DNA of 64,000 bases from Sporocytophaga myxococcoides. GTDB lineage: Bacteria > Bacteroidota > Bacteroidia > Cytophagales > Cytophagaceae. The DNA is taken from NCBI RefSeq assembly GCF_000775915.1, contig NZ_BBLT01000001.1:186001-250000 (forward strand), given 5' to 3'. Within the stretch, counting starts at the first letter, position 1; each line of letters opens with the position of its first letter. The notes under the pieces were generated by a model. That model was given only the letters and a program-made list of their open reading frames with translations. It searched no databases and was not told where the DNA came from. The position numbers were made by a program, and so were the translations under genes. This document shows, piece by piece, positions 36,058-44,710 of the stretch.

Positions 36058-36108
36058 TAAGTTTTAAAATTATCATCTATTATAAAACCACTTGAAAAAT
36101 TAGTTAAT

Positions 36109-37014
36109 ATGAAAAAGATCAATTTACTTTTTTTGAATTTTTTTGTTGTACTCCTTATTTCATGCGAAAGCAAGAAGCAGGAACAGGCGAGCTATGATGT
36201 AGATACTGTTACAGTTGTAGAAGATCAGAGCCCTAAAGTTGTTTTAGAAGAGGTTTGGTCTTCTGATACTACTTTGAAAACTCCTGAATCTGTAATTTTT
36301 GATGAGGGTAAAAAGATATTGTACGTTTCTAACGTTAATGGTGATCCTACTGCAGCTGATAATAATGGGTTTATCTCTAAAGTAAGTCTTGACGGAAAAA
36401 TTGAAAACCTGGAGTGGGTAAAAGGACTCAGTGCTCCTAAGGGACTTGGTCTAAATAAAAACATCCTTTATGTTACGGACATTAATAAGCTGGTTGAAAT
36501 TGATACTGACAAAGGTAAAATTGTAAAGACTTATGCCGTTCCTGGCGCTAAATTCTTAAATGATGTTTTCGTGACCCCTCAGGGTGATGTTTATTTTTCC
36601 GACAGTGAGACCAATAAAATCCACAAACTGCAAAATGGTAAAGTTACTTTGTTCACTGACCAAAATCTGAATAAGCCAAACGGTATTTTTATTAAAGACA
36701 GCATATTGTATTTAGCATCTATGGGAAGCAGTGATTTTAAAGCTATCAATATGAATACTAAAAAAGATACAGTATTGGCTACGGGCATAGGCATGGGTGA
36801 TGGTGTTGAATATGTGGGACCTGGTAATGACTTTCTTGTTTCTGACTGGGAAGGCGGTATCTACTATATTTCTGATGGAAAATCACAAAAGCTGATCGAT
36901 TCAAAAGAACAGAAAGTAAATACGGCTGATATTGAATTTGTTCCTTCTGAAGACCTATTGTTGGTTCCTACTTTTTTCAGAAATAAATTGGTTGGTTACA
37001 AACTGAAAAAATAA
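36109..37014 (+). CDS. Lipoprotein with SMP-30/NHL-type beta-propeller
   Basis: 301 aa. Lipoprotein signal with lipobox LLISC (Cys19). The mature part is a six-bladed propeller: TPESVIFDEGKKILYVSNV, APKGLGLNKNILYVTD, FLNDVFVTPQGDVYFSDSETNKIH, KPNGIFIKDSILYLAS, DGVEYVGPGNDFLVSDWEG and NTADIEFVPSEDLLLVPTF. This is the SMP-30/gluconolactonase-like arrangement, including the N-D-V and S-D pairs that bind metal in that family. Substrate unknown; anchored in the outer or inner membrane on the periplasmic side. Confidence 0.87.
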   Translation: MKKINLLFLNFFVVLLISCESKKQEQASYDVDTVTVVEDQSPKVVLEEVWSSDTTLKTPESVIFDEGKKILYVSNVNGDPTAADNNGFISKVSLDGKIENLEWVKGLSAPKGLGLNKNILYVTDINKLVEIDTDKGKIVKTYAVPGAKFLNDVFVTPQGDVYFSDSETNKIHKLQNGKVTLFTDQNLNKPNGIFIKDSILYLASMGSSDFKAINMNTKKDTVLATGIGMGDGVEYVGPGNDFLVSDWEGGIYYISDGKSQKLIDSKEQKVNTADIEFVPSEDLLLVPTFFRNKLVGYKLKK

Positions 37015-37034
37015 ACTGTTGATTAATACAATTT

Positions 37035-37088
37035 AAAACTACACAAGATGCTGATTTATATGTCCTTGTGTAGTTTTTGTTTTTTTTG
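37035..37088 (+). terminator. Rho-independent terminator
   Basis: AAAACTACACAAG, 17-base loop, CTTGTGTAGTTTT, then TGTTTTTTTTG. A 13-bp stem 21 bases after the lipoprotein gene. Confidence 0.85.
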
Positions 37089-37175
37089 ATTTAGTATCTT
37101 TCATTTTTTCCTGAAAAAAAATCAAGATCTCTATCATTTTATTACCCTTTGCCGTTTAATATTAAAAAGTAAAAC

Positions 37176-37463
37176 ATGCAATATCTGGTTGATATATCCT
37201 TCCCCATCAATTTTGATGAGAACTTTATGAAGCTTGTTCCGCTTCAAAAGGATCATATCAATAATCTGGTCAGTAAAGGTATTGTGCTTTCTTATTCGTT
37301 ATCTCTTGACAGAACACGGTTGTGGGTTAATATAAAAGCTAAGAGCGAAGAAGAAATTAAGGATACATTATCTACATTTCCCCTCTATTCCTATTTTAAA
37401 TACTCTGTTTTTCCATTGGCTTTCCATGCTTCAGGATTTATGCCATCGGTGTCGATGAATTAG
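37176..37463 (+). CDS. Small YciI/muconolactone-isomerase-like protein
   Basis: 95 aa. MQYLVDISFPINFDENFMKLV, LQKDHINNLVSKGIVLSYSLSLDRTRLWVNIKAKSEEEI and LSTFPLYSYFKYSVFPLAFH give the beta-alpha-beta-beta-alpha-beta ferredoxin-like pattern of dimeric muconolactone-isomerase-type proteins. No catalytic residues can be pointed out. Its stop is directly adjacent to the convergent DUF2461 gene's stop. Confidence 0.78.
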   Translation: MQYLVDISFPINFDENFMKLVPLQKDHINNLVSKGIVLSYSLSLDRTRLWVNIKAKSEEEIKDTLSTFPLYSYFKYSVFPLAFHASGFMPSVSMN

Positions 37464-38126
37464 CTATTCTTCAATTACTGCAGGGTAGAGGAACTCTATA
37501 AATGGCAACATTTCTTTGCTGTATTTTTTTAGCAAACCTTTTAACTTCCCTTCTTCAATTTCTTTATCAGTAATGGCTTTAGATACTATAAAACTTTTAT
37601 ACTTTAAAAGATCAATGTGCGGGTTTTCCTCGTCATATCCTTTCGGTGCCCTTATTAGTTTTTCTCCTTCCATCTCCCCAAACGTATTTTTAAAACTTGC
37701 CTTACTTAATATTTTTGAAAGGCTCTTTCCATTATAGTCTATTTCCTGACGTATTTTTTCAAGCATACCTTTTTCCGGCATATATACACCACCTGCTACA
37801 AAGCTCTCGTCCCCGGGCTGAATATGGATGTAATATCCTGGACCAAAGGATTTCCTGCCCTTTATGCTTATAAAAGCCGAAAAATTCTTCTTATATGGCG
37901 TTTTATCTTTTGAGAAACGAATATCTCTGTTGATTCTGAATATGGTATTTTTTGCTTCTATACTTTTTACCTTATCGTCAAAATCTGCTATATCATTAAT
38001 CACTACTTGCACAAAAGCCACAAAATCTTTCCTTAGTGCATCATAGGTTGTTCTGTTTTTATCAAACCACTCCTTGTTATTGTTTTTCTTTAATTGTGTT
38101 AGAAACTTTAGAAGATCTTTAGTCAT
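37464..38126 (-). CDS. DUF2461 family protein
   Basis: 220 aa. LKFLTQLKKNNNKEWFDKNR, NTIFRINRDIRFSKDKTPYKKNFSAFIS, GPGYYIHIQPGDESFVAGGVYMPE and the C-terminal SKAITDKEIEEGKL are the hallmarks of DUF2461/TIGR02453. It is cytoplasmic and of unknown function. Divergent from the attenuator region at 38190-38530. Confidence 0.93.
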   Translation of the reverse strand: MTKDLLKFLTQLKKNNNKEWFDKNRTTYDALRKDFVAFVQVVINDIADFDDKVKSIEAKNTIFRINRDIRFSKDKTPYKKNFSAFISIKGRKSFGPGYYIHIQPGDESFVAGGVYMPEKGMLEKIRQEIDYNGKSLSKILSKASFKNTFGEMEGEKLIRAPKGYDEENPHIDLLKYKSFIVSKAITDKEIEEGKLKGLLKKYSKEMLPFIEFLYPAVIEE

Positions 38127-38189
38127 GTTTTAGATTCGGCTTATATAAAAATAATTGTCTTAGAATTTTAAACTTAAGATTTTAAAAAC

Positions 38190-38197
38190 TATTTTTG
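38190..38197 (+). promoter_or_regulatory. -7 promoter element of the leader-attenuator transcript
   Basis: TATTTTTG fits TAnnTTTG and lies 25 bases before the first leader ATG at 38223. I see no TTG at the preferred distance upstream, so the call rests on the -7 element and position only. Confidence 0.4.
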
Positions 38198-38222
38198 CTA
38201 AATATACTATTAGAAATAATCA

Positions 38223-38288
38223 ATGAAAAATACTTTCTCTGTCGTTGCATTAGTCGTGGCAGCCAGGCCTAAGGTCCGGAGAAAGTAA
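38223..38288 (+). CDS. Leader peptide 1 (Val/Ala-rich, 21 aa)
   Basis: ATG 38223, TAA 38286-38288. The peptide begins MKNTF and continues SVVALVVAARPKV, then RRK: five Val, three Ala and one Leu codons in 21. This is the composition of attenuation leaders for branched-chain amino acid operons (ilvL, ivbL). Its last codons contain GTCCGG (38274-38279), exact complement of CCGGAC (38325-38330) in the 5' arm of the following terminator, so an antiterminator helix can form when the ribosome stalls at the Val codons. It is too short for ordinary gene callers. Confidence 0.75.
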   Translation: MKNTFSVVALVVAARPKVRRK

Positions 38289-38319
38289 TCCATTGTATAA
38301 ATATAAAAATATAAGGATG

Positions 38320-38350
38320 AAGCCCCGGACTTAAAGTTCGGGGCTTTTCT
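38320..38350 (+). terminator. Attenuator terminator 1
   Basis: AAGCCCCGGAC-TTAAA-GTTCGGGGCTT followed by TTCTGTTTT. Stem of 6 GC pairs plus flanking A:T and G:T pairs, 32 bases after the leader 1 stop. Its left arm (CCGGAC 38325-38330) can alternatively pair with GTCCGG at 38274-38279. Confidence 0.8.
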
Positions 38351-38380
38351 GTTTTAGTACCCTTTTGAAAATATTAAAGA

Positions 38381-38467
38381 ATGACTTCACTATATAAAAA
38401 TATTATTTCATGCATTGCAATTGTGGTCGTGGTCGCGTCAGTCCTTGTGGATTATTCCCCCGGGTAA
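38381..38467 (+). CDS. Leader peptide 2 (Ile/Val-rich, 28 aa)
   Basis: ATG 38381, TAA 38465-38467. After MTSLYKN come IISCIAIVVVVASVLV and then DYSPG: four Ile, six Val and two Leu codons in 28, with the run ATT GTG GTC GTG GTC. Like leader 1 it has the form of a branched-chain amino acid attenuation peptide, with a GC-rich terminator 30 bases after its stop and the aminotransferase gene 14 bases after that. CCGGG at 38460-38464 complements CCCGG at 38503-38507 in the terminator's left arm, a shorter antiterminator pairing than in unit 1. Confidence 0.78.
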   Translation: MTSLYKNIISCIAIVVVVASVLVDYSPG

Positions 38468-38496
38468 AGCATGCATTTAATAATATTAAGATACAT

Positions 38497-38530
38497 GAAA
38501 GCCCCGGACTCACATTCGGGGCTTTTTTTA
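38497..38530 (+). terminator. Attenuator terminator 2
   Basis: AAAGCCCCGGA-CTCACA-TTCGGGGCTTT followed by TTTTATTT. The stem core GCCCCG/CGGGGC is the same as in terminator 1, which suggests that the two units arose by duplication. It ends 14 bases before the aminotransferase start, so readthrough would be required for expression. Confidence 0.85.
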
Positions 38531-38540
38531 TTTAATCCAA

Positions 38541-39770
38541 ATGAAAATCAATAGTTTAGATATTATGAAAACTGAAACAGTGTTTTATGAATTTTCGGAA
38601 CGGACAAATTCCATTCCAGTATCCTTTATCAGAGAGATCCTGAAAGTAGCTTCTTCCAAAGATCTTATCTCTTTTGCAGGCGGTTTGCCCAATGCGGCTT
38701 TTTTTCCAATTAAAGCTTTGCAAGAGATCAGTAATAAAGTTATTAAAGAGGATGGAGCCAAAGCCCTTCAATACAATATTACAGAAGGTTATCTGCCATT
38801 GAAAGAATGGATTGTTAAATGGTATAGGACGAAACGAGGTATTGATGTTTCGCCTGACGAAATATTGATCACAAGTGGCTCACAGCAAGGATTGGATCTC
38901 ATAGGTAAAATATTTATCAATAAAGGTGATCAGATCTTTATGGAAAATCCTGGTTATCTTGGAGCAATTCAATCATTCTCTGCTTATCAGCCTGAGCTTA
39001 TACCAATTTCCTTAACCTCTCAGGGTATAGATGTTGAAGAGCTTAATGAAAAAAGTACCGCTGTTAAAAGTAAGTTTATTTACGGAGTTCCTAATTTTCA
39101 GAACCCAACAGGAATAACATATTCGGCAGAGACGAGGTTGAAGCTTGCCAGGCTCCTTGATGATAAGAAGCTTCTTTTTGTGGAAGATGATCCATATGGT
39201 GATATAAGATTTAAAGGTAAAGTACTTCCCGGCTTATTGACATTAAATAAAAAAAGGACCATTCATCTTGGTTCATTTTCAAAAATGATTTCTCCCGGCC
39301 TAAGACTAGGTTGGATCATTGCGAATAAGGAAATTATTAATAAGCTGGTTCTTGCCAAGCAGGCAAGTGATTTACATACAAATATGCTATCTCAAATGAT
39401 AGTTTCTGAATTTCTCCGTGAATATGGTATAGAAGATCATTTGGCGCTTCTTCATAAAGAATATGGTAAAAGATGCGATCTTATGAGATCTCTTATACAG
39501 GAGTTTTTCCCTAATACAACTGAAGTATCTCAGCCTGAAGGAGGAATGTTTATGTGGGTTAAATTGCCCGATGAATATCCTGTTAAAGACATACTTGAAG
39601 AGTCAATTAGAGCAGGAATATTATTTGTTCCGGGAGCTGAATTCTGCACCAGCAGTAAAAAGGAAAATGCTATGAGGCTTAACTTTTCTAATGCTTCAGA
39701 AGAAGAAATACTTCTTGGTATTGTTAAAATAGGGATGGCAATTGATAAATGCAGAAAGAAAGGAGGTTGA
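38541..39770 (+). CDS. PLP-dependent aminotransferase (class I fold, LysN/MocR-like subgroup)
   Basis: 409 aa. AGGLPNAAFFPIKAL, YNITEGYLPLKEWIVKWY, ITSGSQQGLDLIGKIF, YGVPNFQNPTGITYS, VEDDPYGDIRF, and the PLP lysine in LGSFSKMISPGLRLGW (Lys after GSFS). This subgroup contains 2-aminoadipate, aromatic and broad-range aminotransferases, several of which accept leucine and other branched-chain substrates. The tandem Val/Ile-rich attenuators directly upstream, and ilvB/ilvN downstream, argue for a branched-chain amino acid transaminase role; this is inference from regulation. The start may also be ATG 38565 (MKTETVFYEF). Confidence 0.93.
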   Translation: MKINSLDIMKTETVFYEFSERTNSIPVSFIREILKVASSKDLISFAGGLPNAAFFPIKALQEISNKVIKEDGAKALQYNITEGYLPLKEWIVKWYRTKRGIDVSPDEILITSGSQQGLDLIGKIFINKGDQIFMENPGYLGAIQSFSAYQPELIPISLTSQGIDVEELNEKSTAVKSKFIYGVPNFQNPTGITYSAETRLKLARLLDDKKLLFVEDDPYGDIRFKGKVLPGLLTLNKKRTIHLGSFSKMISPGLRLGWIIANKEIINKLVLAKQASDLHTNMLSQMIVSEFLREYGIEDHLALLHKEYGKRCDLMRSLIQEFFPNTTEVSQPEGGMFMWVKLPDEYPVKDILEESIRAGILFVPGAEFCTSSKKENAMRLNFSNASEEEILLGIVKIGMAIDKCRKKGG

Positions 39771-39780
39771 TCCTTTCTTT
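39755..39780. terminator. Bidirectional terminator hairpin
   Basis: AAAGAAAGGA-GGTTGA-TCCTTTCTTT, 10-bp stem overlapping the aminotransferase stop and facing the convergent gene ending at 39783. Confidence 0.7.
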
Positions 39781-39782
39781 CC

Positions 39783-41351
39783 TTATGATGCTTTGTCTGA
39801 CTTGTATTTTAGAGAGACTTTTTCCTGGATCACATCCTGGATAAGTCTCTTTTCTATTTTACTCTCCAGCCAGGAGATAATGTCAAAATATATGAATGCA
39901 CGCTTTTCATAAGTACTGTTAACTAATGGAATTAACTGGGATTTGAGGCGTACAAATCGTTCGTACAGTTCTTTATCTCTCGTGTTCTGATTCAGGTCTT
40001 TCAGAAATTTTAGTATGAATTTCTGGAAAAGATGCAGATCCTCTTTTTTGAGTAGGAATCGATAGGTGGAAATAATATAATATTTGATTACATCATAATT
40101 GCCCAATTCATAATGGCAGATAAGGTTAAGTATTCTTGCAAAACAATGAAGATCTTCTCTAATATCACCATCAGGAATATTGATAATTCTGTTCAGCCAT
40201 TTCAGTGCACCGTGAAAATCACTTGCTCCAAAATACAGACAGGATAACTTGTAATTGATGATCAATTCCGAATGCTTGTCTACAACTTCCAGAAGCTCGT
40301 ATATCTTAGTATCCGGGCTTTTCATTAATACATCAACACCTTTTGTGAAGTCTCCTGTTATAAAGTATTTATTTATTTCGTGGATATAATAATATTTAAG
40401 AAGCCTGATTCTTATGCTTTCATTTTGTGAATGGTTATAGTCTGCTGCAATTGAATGCAGGATTTTGTTTGTCTCAACAAATTCGTTGTACATATCCAGC
40501 TTGTACTGGGCGATGAGCAGATTGTTAAGACTTTTAATGTATTGCTCCGTACTGGTTTCTTTAAGCTCTTCATGCGTGTCAAAAAGTTTAACAAGTTTTA
40601 AAGCATACTCATAACCATTTCTGAAATCCTGTATAAACAAATAATATCCTACATAAAGTTTATAAAGGTTCAGTTTTTCAGATATAGATAATTCTTCTTC
40701 AGTAAAGTCAGGAATATTGGAATTGAAGAACTCTTTGACTCTTAGAAAGTCTGCTTCATCTCTGATATAGCCGATTTTAGTATAGAATGAATTAAGCTTT
40801 ATGGAAAGGTTAGAGAAGGTGTTAATATTATTAATTCTTTTATTTATGGTTCTCGCTTCTTCAATGATTCTGTCAACTTTATCCACTGTGTCATGATCGA
40901 TAGTCTGCATTAGCACACTTTTCTCAAGTTTGATGATCTCCAGTTGTAATTCCAGATTGTCGTGTACCAATGCCATTTTTCTCGCTTTTTTCAATGAATT
41001 CATCCCTTGTGTATAAAGCCTTCTTGAAAATAGCAGCTGAGCATAATCAATTTGTTCCCTTATCTGAAGATCCAGAATTTTTGGAGCATTAAATAATCGT
41101 ACAGCCTGAAGCAATTTGTCATAAAGGTATGCTTTCATGTTTGAAAGCTGCTCAGTTTTAAGGCTGGGGAGCTTATCAGCAATAGAATCTTCGTCAAATT
41201 CTTTCTGCTTATTCATGTAGTCGAACAGAATCAACATTTTTTTGTCTTCCCCATTCCCGGAACTTCCATATAAGAGCTTAAAATACCTTTTTTCATTTTT
41301 GCTCATGGATTTTACAAGTTCGTAAAGACTTCGAGATTTTATTCTGGCCAC
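39783..41351 (-). CDS. Conserved Bacteroidota alpha-helical (TPR-like) protein
   Basis: 522 aa, no signal or membrane segment. It starts with RSLYELVKSMSKNEKRYFKLLYGSS, which I recognise as the N-terminus of a Cytophagales family of unknown function. The rest is nearly all helices with TPR-like spacing (LQIREQIDYAQLLFSRRLYTQ, LNNLLIAQYKLDMYNEFVE, GALKWLNRIINIPDG). Probably a cytoplasmic scaffold. Divergent from ilvB. Confidence 0.8.
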   Translation of the reverse strand: MARIKSRSLYELVKSMSKNEKRYFKLLYGSSGNGEDKKMLILFDYMNKQKEFDEDSIADKLPSLKTEQLSNMKAYLYDKLLQAVRLFNAPKILDLQIREQIDYAQLLFSRRLYTQGMNSLKKARKMALVHDNLELQLEIIKLEKSVLMQTIDHDTVDKVDRIIEEARTINKRINNINTFSNLSIKLNSFYTKIGYIRDEADFLRVKEFFNSNIPDFTEEELSISEKLNLYKLYVGYYLFIQDFRNGYEYALKLVKLFDTHEELKETSTEQYIKSLNNLLIAQYKLDMYNEFVETNKILHSIAADYNHSQNESIRIRLLKYYYIHEINKYFITGDFTKGVDVLMKSPDTKIYELLEVVDKHSELIINYKLSCLYFGASDFHGALKWLNRIINIPDGDIREDLHCFARILNLICHYELGNYDVIKYYIISTYRFLLKKEDLHLFQKFILKFLKDLNQNTRDKELYERFVRLKSQLIPLVNSTYEKRAFIYFDIISWLESKIEKRLIQDVIQEKVSLKYKSDKAS

Positions 41352-41574
41352 CGTAGTTATTTTTTGATTAATTACCTGAATTATAGTACAAATCTAATTG
41401 ATAAAATTGGATTTGTAGAAGAGTTATTGTGAAAACTCTATATAATACGTTATAAGTTTGAATACGTAGAAATATTTTTTTTATTATTTTGATTTTTAGT
41501 TATTTGTGTTGTTGTTAATTTTTTAGAAAGCGTATTAAAATTGAAATAAAAAAAATGTGCTAAATAACAGACAA

Positions 41575-41582
41575 TATATTTG
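41575..41582 (+). promoter_or_regulatory. Possible -7 promoter element for ilvB
   Basis: TATATTTG fits TAnnTTTG and is 38 bases before the ilvB ATG. No well-spaced TTG upstream. Unlike the aminotransferase, ilvB has no leader peptide or terminator in its 5' region. Confidence 0.45.
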
Positions 41583-41620
41583 TAGCAGTTATTTGATTGT
41601 TTATCTGATAAATCACCCAC

Positions 41621-43336
41621 ATGGAAAAAGTAAAAAAGAATGGTGCTCAAATTCTGATAGATTGCCTTGAAAGAGAAGAGGTGGAATATGTGTTTGGGTA
41701 TTCTGGCGGGGCTGCTATTCCGATCTTTGATGCTTTATATGATTCTAAAATAAAACTCATATTAACCAGGCATGAACAAGGAGCAACACACATGGCGGAC
41801 GGTTATGCAAGGGCAACCGGTAAACCAGGGGTGGTGCTTGTGACAAGTGGTCCTGGCGCTACTAACACAATTACTGGTATTATGACTGCTCAGATGGATT
41901 CTGTTCCAATGATTGTTCTTACAGGGCAGACCATAACAAGTTTGCTGGGAATGGATGCTTTTCAGGAAGCAGATGTATTTGGATTGACAATGCCTGCAGT
42001 GAAACACAATTACCTTGTAAAAAGGACCTCTGATATTCCCCGCATTGTAAAAGAAGCCTTTTATATAACAAATTCCGGAAGGCCTGGACCTGTCTTGATT
42101 GATCTTCCGAAGGATATTACTTCTGCTGTTTTTGAAGGGCAGTTTAAGGATAATTTGGAATTACCAGGTTATAAAGTGCCTTCAAAACCTGACCAGAGTT
42201 CTGTACAAAGTATAGCTGATCTTTTCCTGAAATCTAAAAAACCACTGTTACTTGTAGGGCATGGTGCTTTGATTGCGAAAGCCGATGAAGAGGTGAAACA
42301 CCTCGCAGAAAAGCTTAAAGCACCGGTAACTACTACTTTATTGGGTAAGGGATCTTTTCCGGAAACTCATGAGCTTTCTCTTGGAATGGTAGGAATGTAT
42401 GGAACAGTATATTCCAACAAAGCCATGTTAGAGTGTGACCTTATTATGTCCATCGGCAGTAGGTGGGATGACAGAATTAACGGAAATCCCAGAAAGTTTT
42501 GTCCCAATGCCAAAAAAATCCACATCGATATTGATCCTGCAGAAATAGGCAAAATAGTGACTCCCGATGCTTATGCAATTGGCGATGCCAAGGAAGTACT
42601 AAAAATGCTTATACCAATGGTTCAAAAGTTAGATACCGAAAAATGGCTGGATAAATTAAATCAATATAAAAAAGAATTTCCTTTTACCTATTCCAAAGAC
42701 GAGCCTCTTAGGGCTCAATATGTTATTGAAGAAGCCTATAAAGTTTCTGAAGGTAAAGCTATAGTCTCCACGGATGTAGGACAGCATCAAATGTGGGCAG
42801 CTCAATATTATCTTACAAATACTCCTGATCAGTGGCTTTCGTCAGGTGGAGCAGGGACAATGGGATTCGGCTTTCCTGCAGCAATAGGTGCGCAGCTGGG
42901 TAAACCTGATCATAAAGTCCTTGCGATAGTTGGTGATGGTGGTTTTCAGATGACTCTTGCAGAGCTTTCTACCGCTGCTATTCATAAGATACCAGTAAAA
43001 ATTCTGGTAATTGATAACAAATACCTGGGGATGGTGCGACAATGGCAGGAATTTTTCCTTGATTCACGATATAGCGGAGTAGATATGGTCGTAAATCCTG
43101 ATTTTGTAAAGCTTGCCGAAGCTTATGGTGTAAAAGGATTTCACATAAACAAGACATCAGAAGTTACTTCAACTTTAAAAGAAGCATTTGAATATAATGA
43201 AGGACCATGTCTCATTCATGCAGAAGTAGTAAAGGATGACAATGTTTATCCGATGGTACCTGCAGGCATGTCGGTGGACCATATGATTACAGAGGCTCCG
43301 AAGATAAAGATGGAGATGCCGGAGGGAAGTACCTAG
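41621..43336 (+). CDS. ilvB: Acetolactate synthase, large (catalytic) subunit
   Basis: 571 aa. ThDP-dependent enzyme of the biosynthetic type: [19 protein letters not shown], catalytic Glu in [46 protein letters not shown], and the ThDP/Mg motif [18 protein letters not shown] ending with [12 protein letters not shown]. It condenses two pyruvates, or pyruvate with 2-ketobutyrate, in the first common step to Val, Leu and Ile. The small subunit gene follows 79 bases later. Full length. Confidence 0.97.
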   Translation: MEKVKKNGAQILIDCLEREEVEYVFGYSGGAAIPIFDALYDSKIKLILTRHEQGATHMADGYARATGKPGVVLVTSGPGATNTITGIMTAQMDSVPMIVLTGQTITSLLGMDAFQEADVFGLTMPAVKHNYLVKRTSDIPRIVKEAFYITNSGRPGPVLIDLPKDITSAVFEGQFKDNLELPGYKVPSKPDQSSVQSIADLFLKSKKPLLLVGHGALIAKADEEVKHLAEKLKAPVTTTLLGKGSFPETHELSLGMVGMYGTVYSNKAMLECDLIMSIGSRWDDRINGNPRKFCPNAKKIHIDIDPAEIGKIVTPDAYAIGDAKEVLKMLIPMVQKLDTEKWLDKLNQYKKEFPFTYSKDEPLRAQYVIEEAYKVSEGKAIVSTDVGQHQMWAAQYYLTNTPDQWLSSGGAGTMGFGFPAAIGAQLGKPDHKVLAIVGDGGFQMTLAELSTAAIHKIPVKILVIDNKYLGMVRQWQEFFLDSRYSGVDMVVNPDFVKLAEAYGVKGFHINKTSEVTSTLKEAFEYNEGPCLIHAEVVKDDNVYPMVPAGMSVDHMITEAPKIKMEMPEGST

Positions 43337-43415
43337 AATCAGCACCTATTCCTCATTCTTAAATATAAATAATATAATAAAAACCAGTTTAAAGAACCTT
43401 AATAAAAACAAACCT

Positions 43416-43712
43416 ATGCAACATATATTTTCCCTGTCGATAAACAAAAAGCCTGGAATTATAATAAGGGCTGCCTTAATTTTTGAAAGAAGAGGGTTTG
43501 ATATAGATTTTATGGAAATCTCAGGTGAAGATTCCAGTGGTTTAAACAAAATGATCATTCGAGCTACAGGGGATAGTTCAAAAGTGGTACAGATTGAAAA
43601 GCAATTGGAAAAACTGATTGATGTTGTGAAGGCTAAATATATATCAAGTGAGCTGGCTACTGATAATAAACTTCAGCTGGAAAGCAAGCCAGCTCTACTT
43701 AAAGCTGTGTAA
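43416..43712 (+). CDS. ilvN: Acetolactate synthase small subunit, short (ACT-only) form
   Basis: 98 aa. Single ACT domain (MQHIFSLSINKKPGIIIRAAL, FERRGFDIDFMEISGED, LNKMIIRATGD, VVQIEKQLEKLIDVVKAKY). Standard IlvN/IlvH proteins are about 160-175 aa with a second C-terminal domain; this one stops after the ACT domain, as IlvM does. The ACT dimer binds valine for feedback control. I see no frameshifted continuation downstream. The family call is firm; the choice of ilvN rather than ilvM is by position. Confidence 0.88.
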   Translation: MQHIFSLSINKKPGIIIRAALIFERRGFDIDFMEISGEDSSGLNKMIIRATGDSSKVVQIEKQLEKLIDVVKAKYISSELATDNKLQLESKPALLKAV

Positions 43713-43767
43713 CTCGAACATTTTATTTCTCTGTTCTGTTAACATTTAAGTATCGAAGGGAAGAGAT

Positions 43768-44199
43768 ATGAGCAGATCAAAAGCATTAATAAGTGGTCTG
43801 GCAGGTGCACTGGCACTTACTGCCGCAAATCAGGGATTGCAAAAGTATACCACGAAGTCTCCTAAGGTGGATTTATTTGGAATGAAAGTTTTAAAAAAGG
43901 GGCTCCAGGCAGTTGGCTTGGCAAGTCCCGGAAAGAAAAAACTCTTTGGTTTAAGTTTGGGAAGTGATTTGTTGTTTAATAGTATTTATTATAGTATGAC
44001 AGCTTCAGGTAAAACGCCCTTAGTGAGTGGATCCCTTCTTGGTTTGGGGGCTGGAGCAGGAACATTAAGTTTACCTGGCCTGTTAGGCTTCGGTAAAGAA
44101 TTTGTAGGTTCTACATTTAAACAAAGATTACTTTCGATGGGAATTTACTTTGCTGGAGGCTTGACAGCTGCAGCAACTTATAAATTGCTAAACAGATAA
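43768..44199 (+). CDS. Small glycine-rich membrane-associated protein
   Basis: 143 aa. Weakly hydrophobic, Gly/Leu-rich stretches at residues 5-25, 60-80, 85-105 and 120-140 (ALISGLAGALALTAANQGL, SGSLLGLGAGAGTLSLPGLLGFG, MGIYFAGGLTAAATYKLLNR) around KVDLFGMKVLKKGLQAVGL. I recognise it as a Bacteroidota family of unknown function. It lies 55 bases after ilvN and ends in a terminator, so it may be co-transcribed. Confidence 0.75.
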   Translation: MSRSKALISGLAGALALTAANQGLQKYTTKSPKVDLFGMKVLKKGLQAVGLASPGKKKLFGLSLGSDLLFNSIYYSMTASGKTPLVSGSLLGLGAGAGTLSLPGLLGFGKEFVGSTFKQRLLSMGIYFAGGLTAAATYKLLNR

Positions 44200-44220
44200 G
44201 GTCAGGTATAAACAGATATT

Positions 44221-44256
44221 AAAAGACTTTCCTGGAACGGAAGTCTTTTTTTGTTT
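44221..44256 (+). terminator. Rho-independent terminator
   Basis: AAAAGACTT, 11-base loop, AAGTCTTTT, then TTTTGTTTT, 21 bases after the preceding stop. Confidence 0.82.
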
Positions 44257-44267
44257 TAAGATGGCAA

Positions 44268-44624
44268 TTAGAACATATATTCTTGAAATATTATCACCCC
44301 GACAATTAGCGCAAAGATAGCTGCAATTAATACTGCTGCGGCAGCTAAGTCCTTTATTTTACCAGCTGCAGGATGAAATTCAGGAGAGAGAAAATCAACT
44401 ATTTTTTCAATTGCTGTATTTATGAGTTCCATCGTCCAGACAAGGGTTATTGCCAATAAAATCCATAGCCATTCAGTTTTTTCGATTCTGAAATATGCCG
44501 ATAAAGCCAGGACCAAAACAGTGGCAGCTAAATGAATACGGGCATTATTTTCAAATACCAGTAGATGCTTCAGACCTTTTACTGCATATTTGTAACTCTT
44601 TAAATTCTTATTAATGTCAATCAT
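44268..44624 (-). CDS. dgkA: Diacylglycerol kinase family protein (DgkA type)
   Basis: 118 aa, three transmembrane helices. YAVKGLKHLLVFENNARIH, the active-site stretch MELINTAIEKIVDFLSPEFHP and AAGKIKDLAAAAVL are the PF01219 signature. In Gram-negatives the enzyme recycles diacylglycerol to phosphatidate; Gram-positive relatives phosphorylate undecaprenol, and the sequence alone does not settle which holds here. Transcribed alone, close downstream of a sensor kinase on the same strand. Confidence 0.93.
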   Translation of the reverse strand: MIDINKNLKSYKYAVKGLKHLLVFENNARIHLAATVLVLALSAYFRIEKTEWLWILLAITLVWTMELINTAIEKIVDFLSPEFHPAAGKIKDLAAAAVLIAAIFALIVGVIIFQEYMF

Positions 44625-44710
44625 AGAGGTTTAATTGAAACACAATTTAAAAAGAAATGTAACAAAGGGCCTTGATTTTTAGAATGATTAAGGTTAGGTG
44701 TTTCAAAAGA

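Noticed and set aside
38320-38530. Riboswitch or tandem terminator without peptide control
   Set aside because: Both terminators are preceded by short ORFs with strongly biased Val/Ile/Leu codons, which fits ribosome-mediated attenuation better than a ligand-binding RNA.
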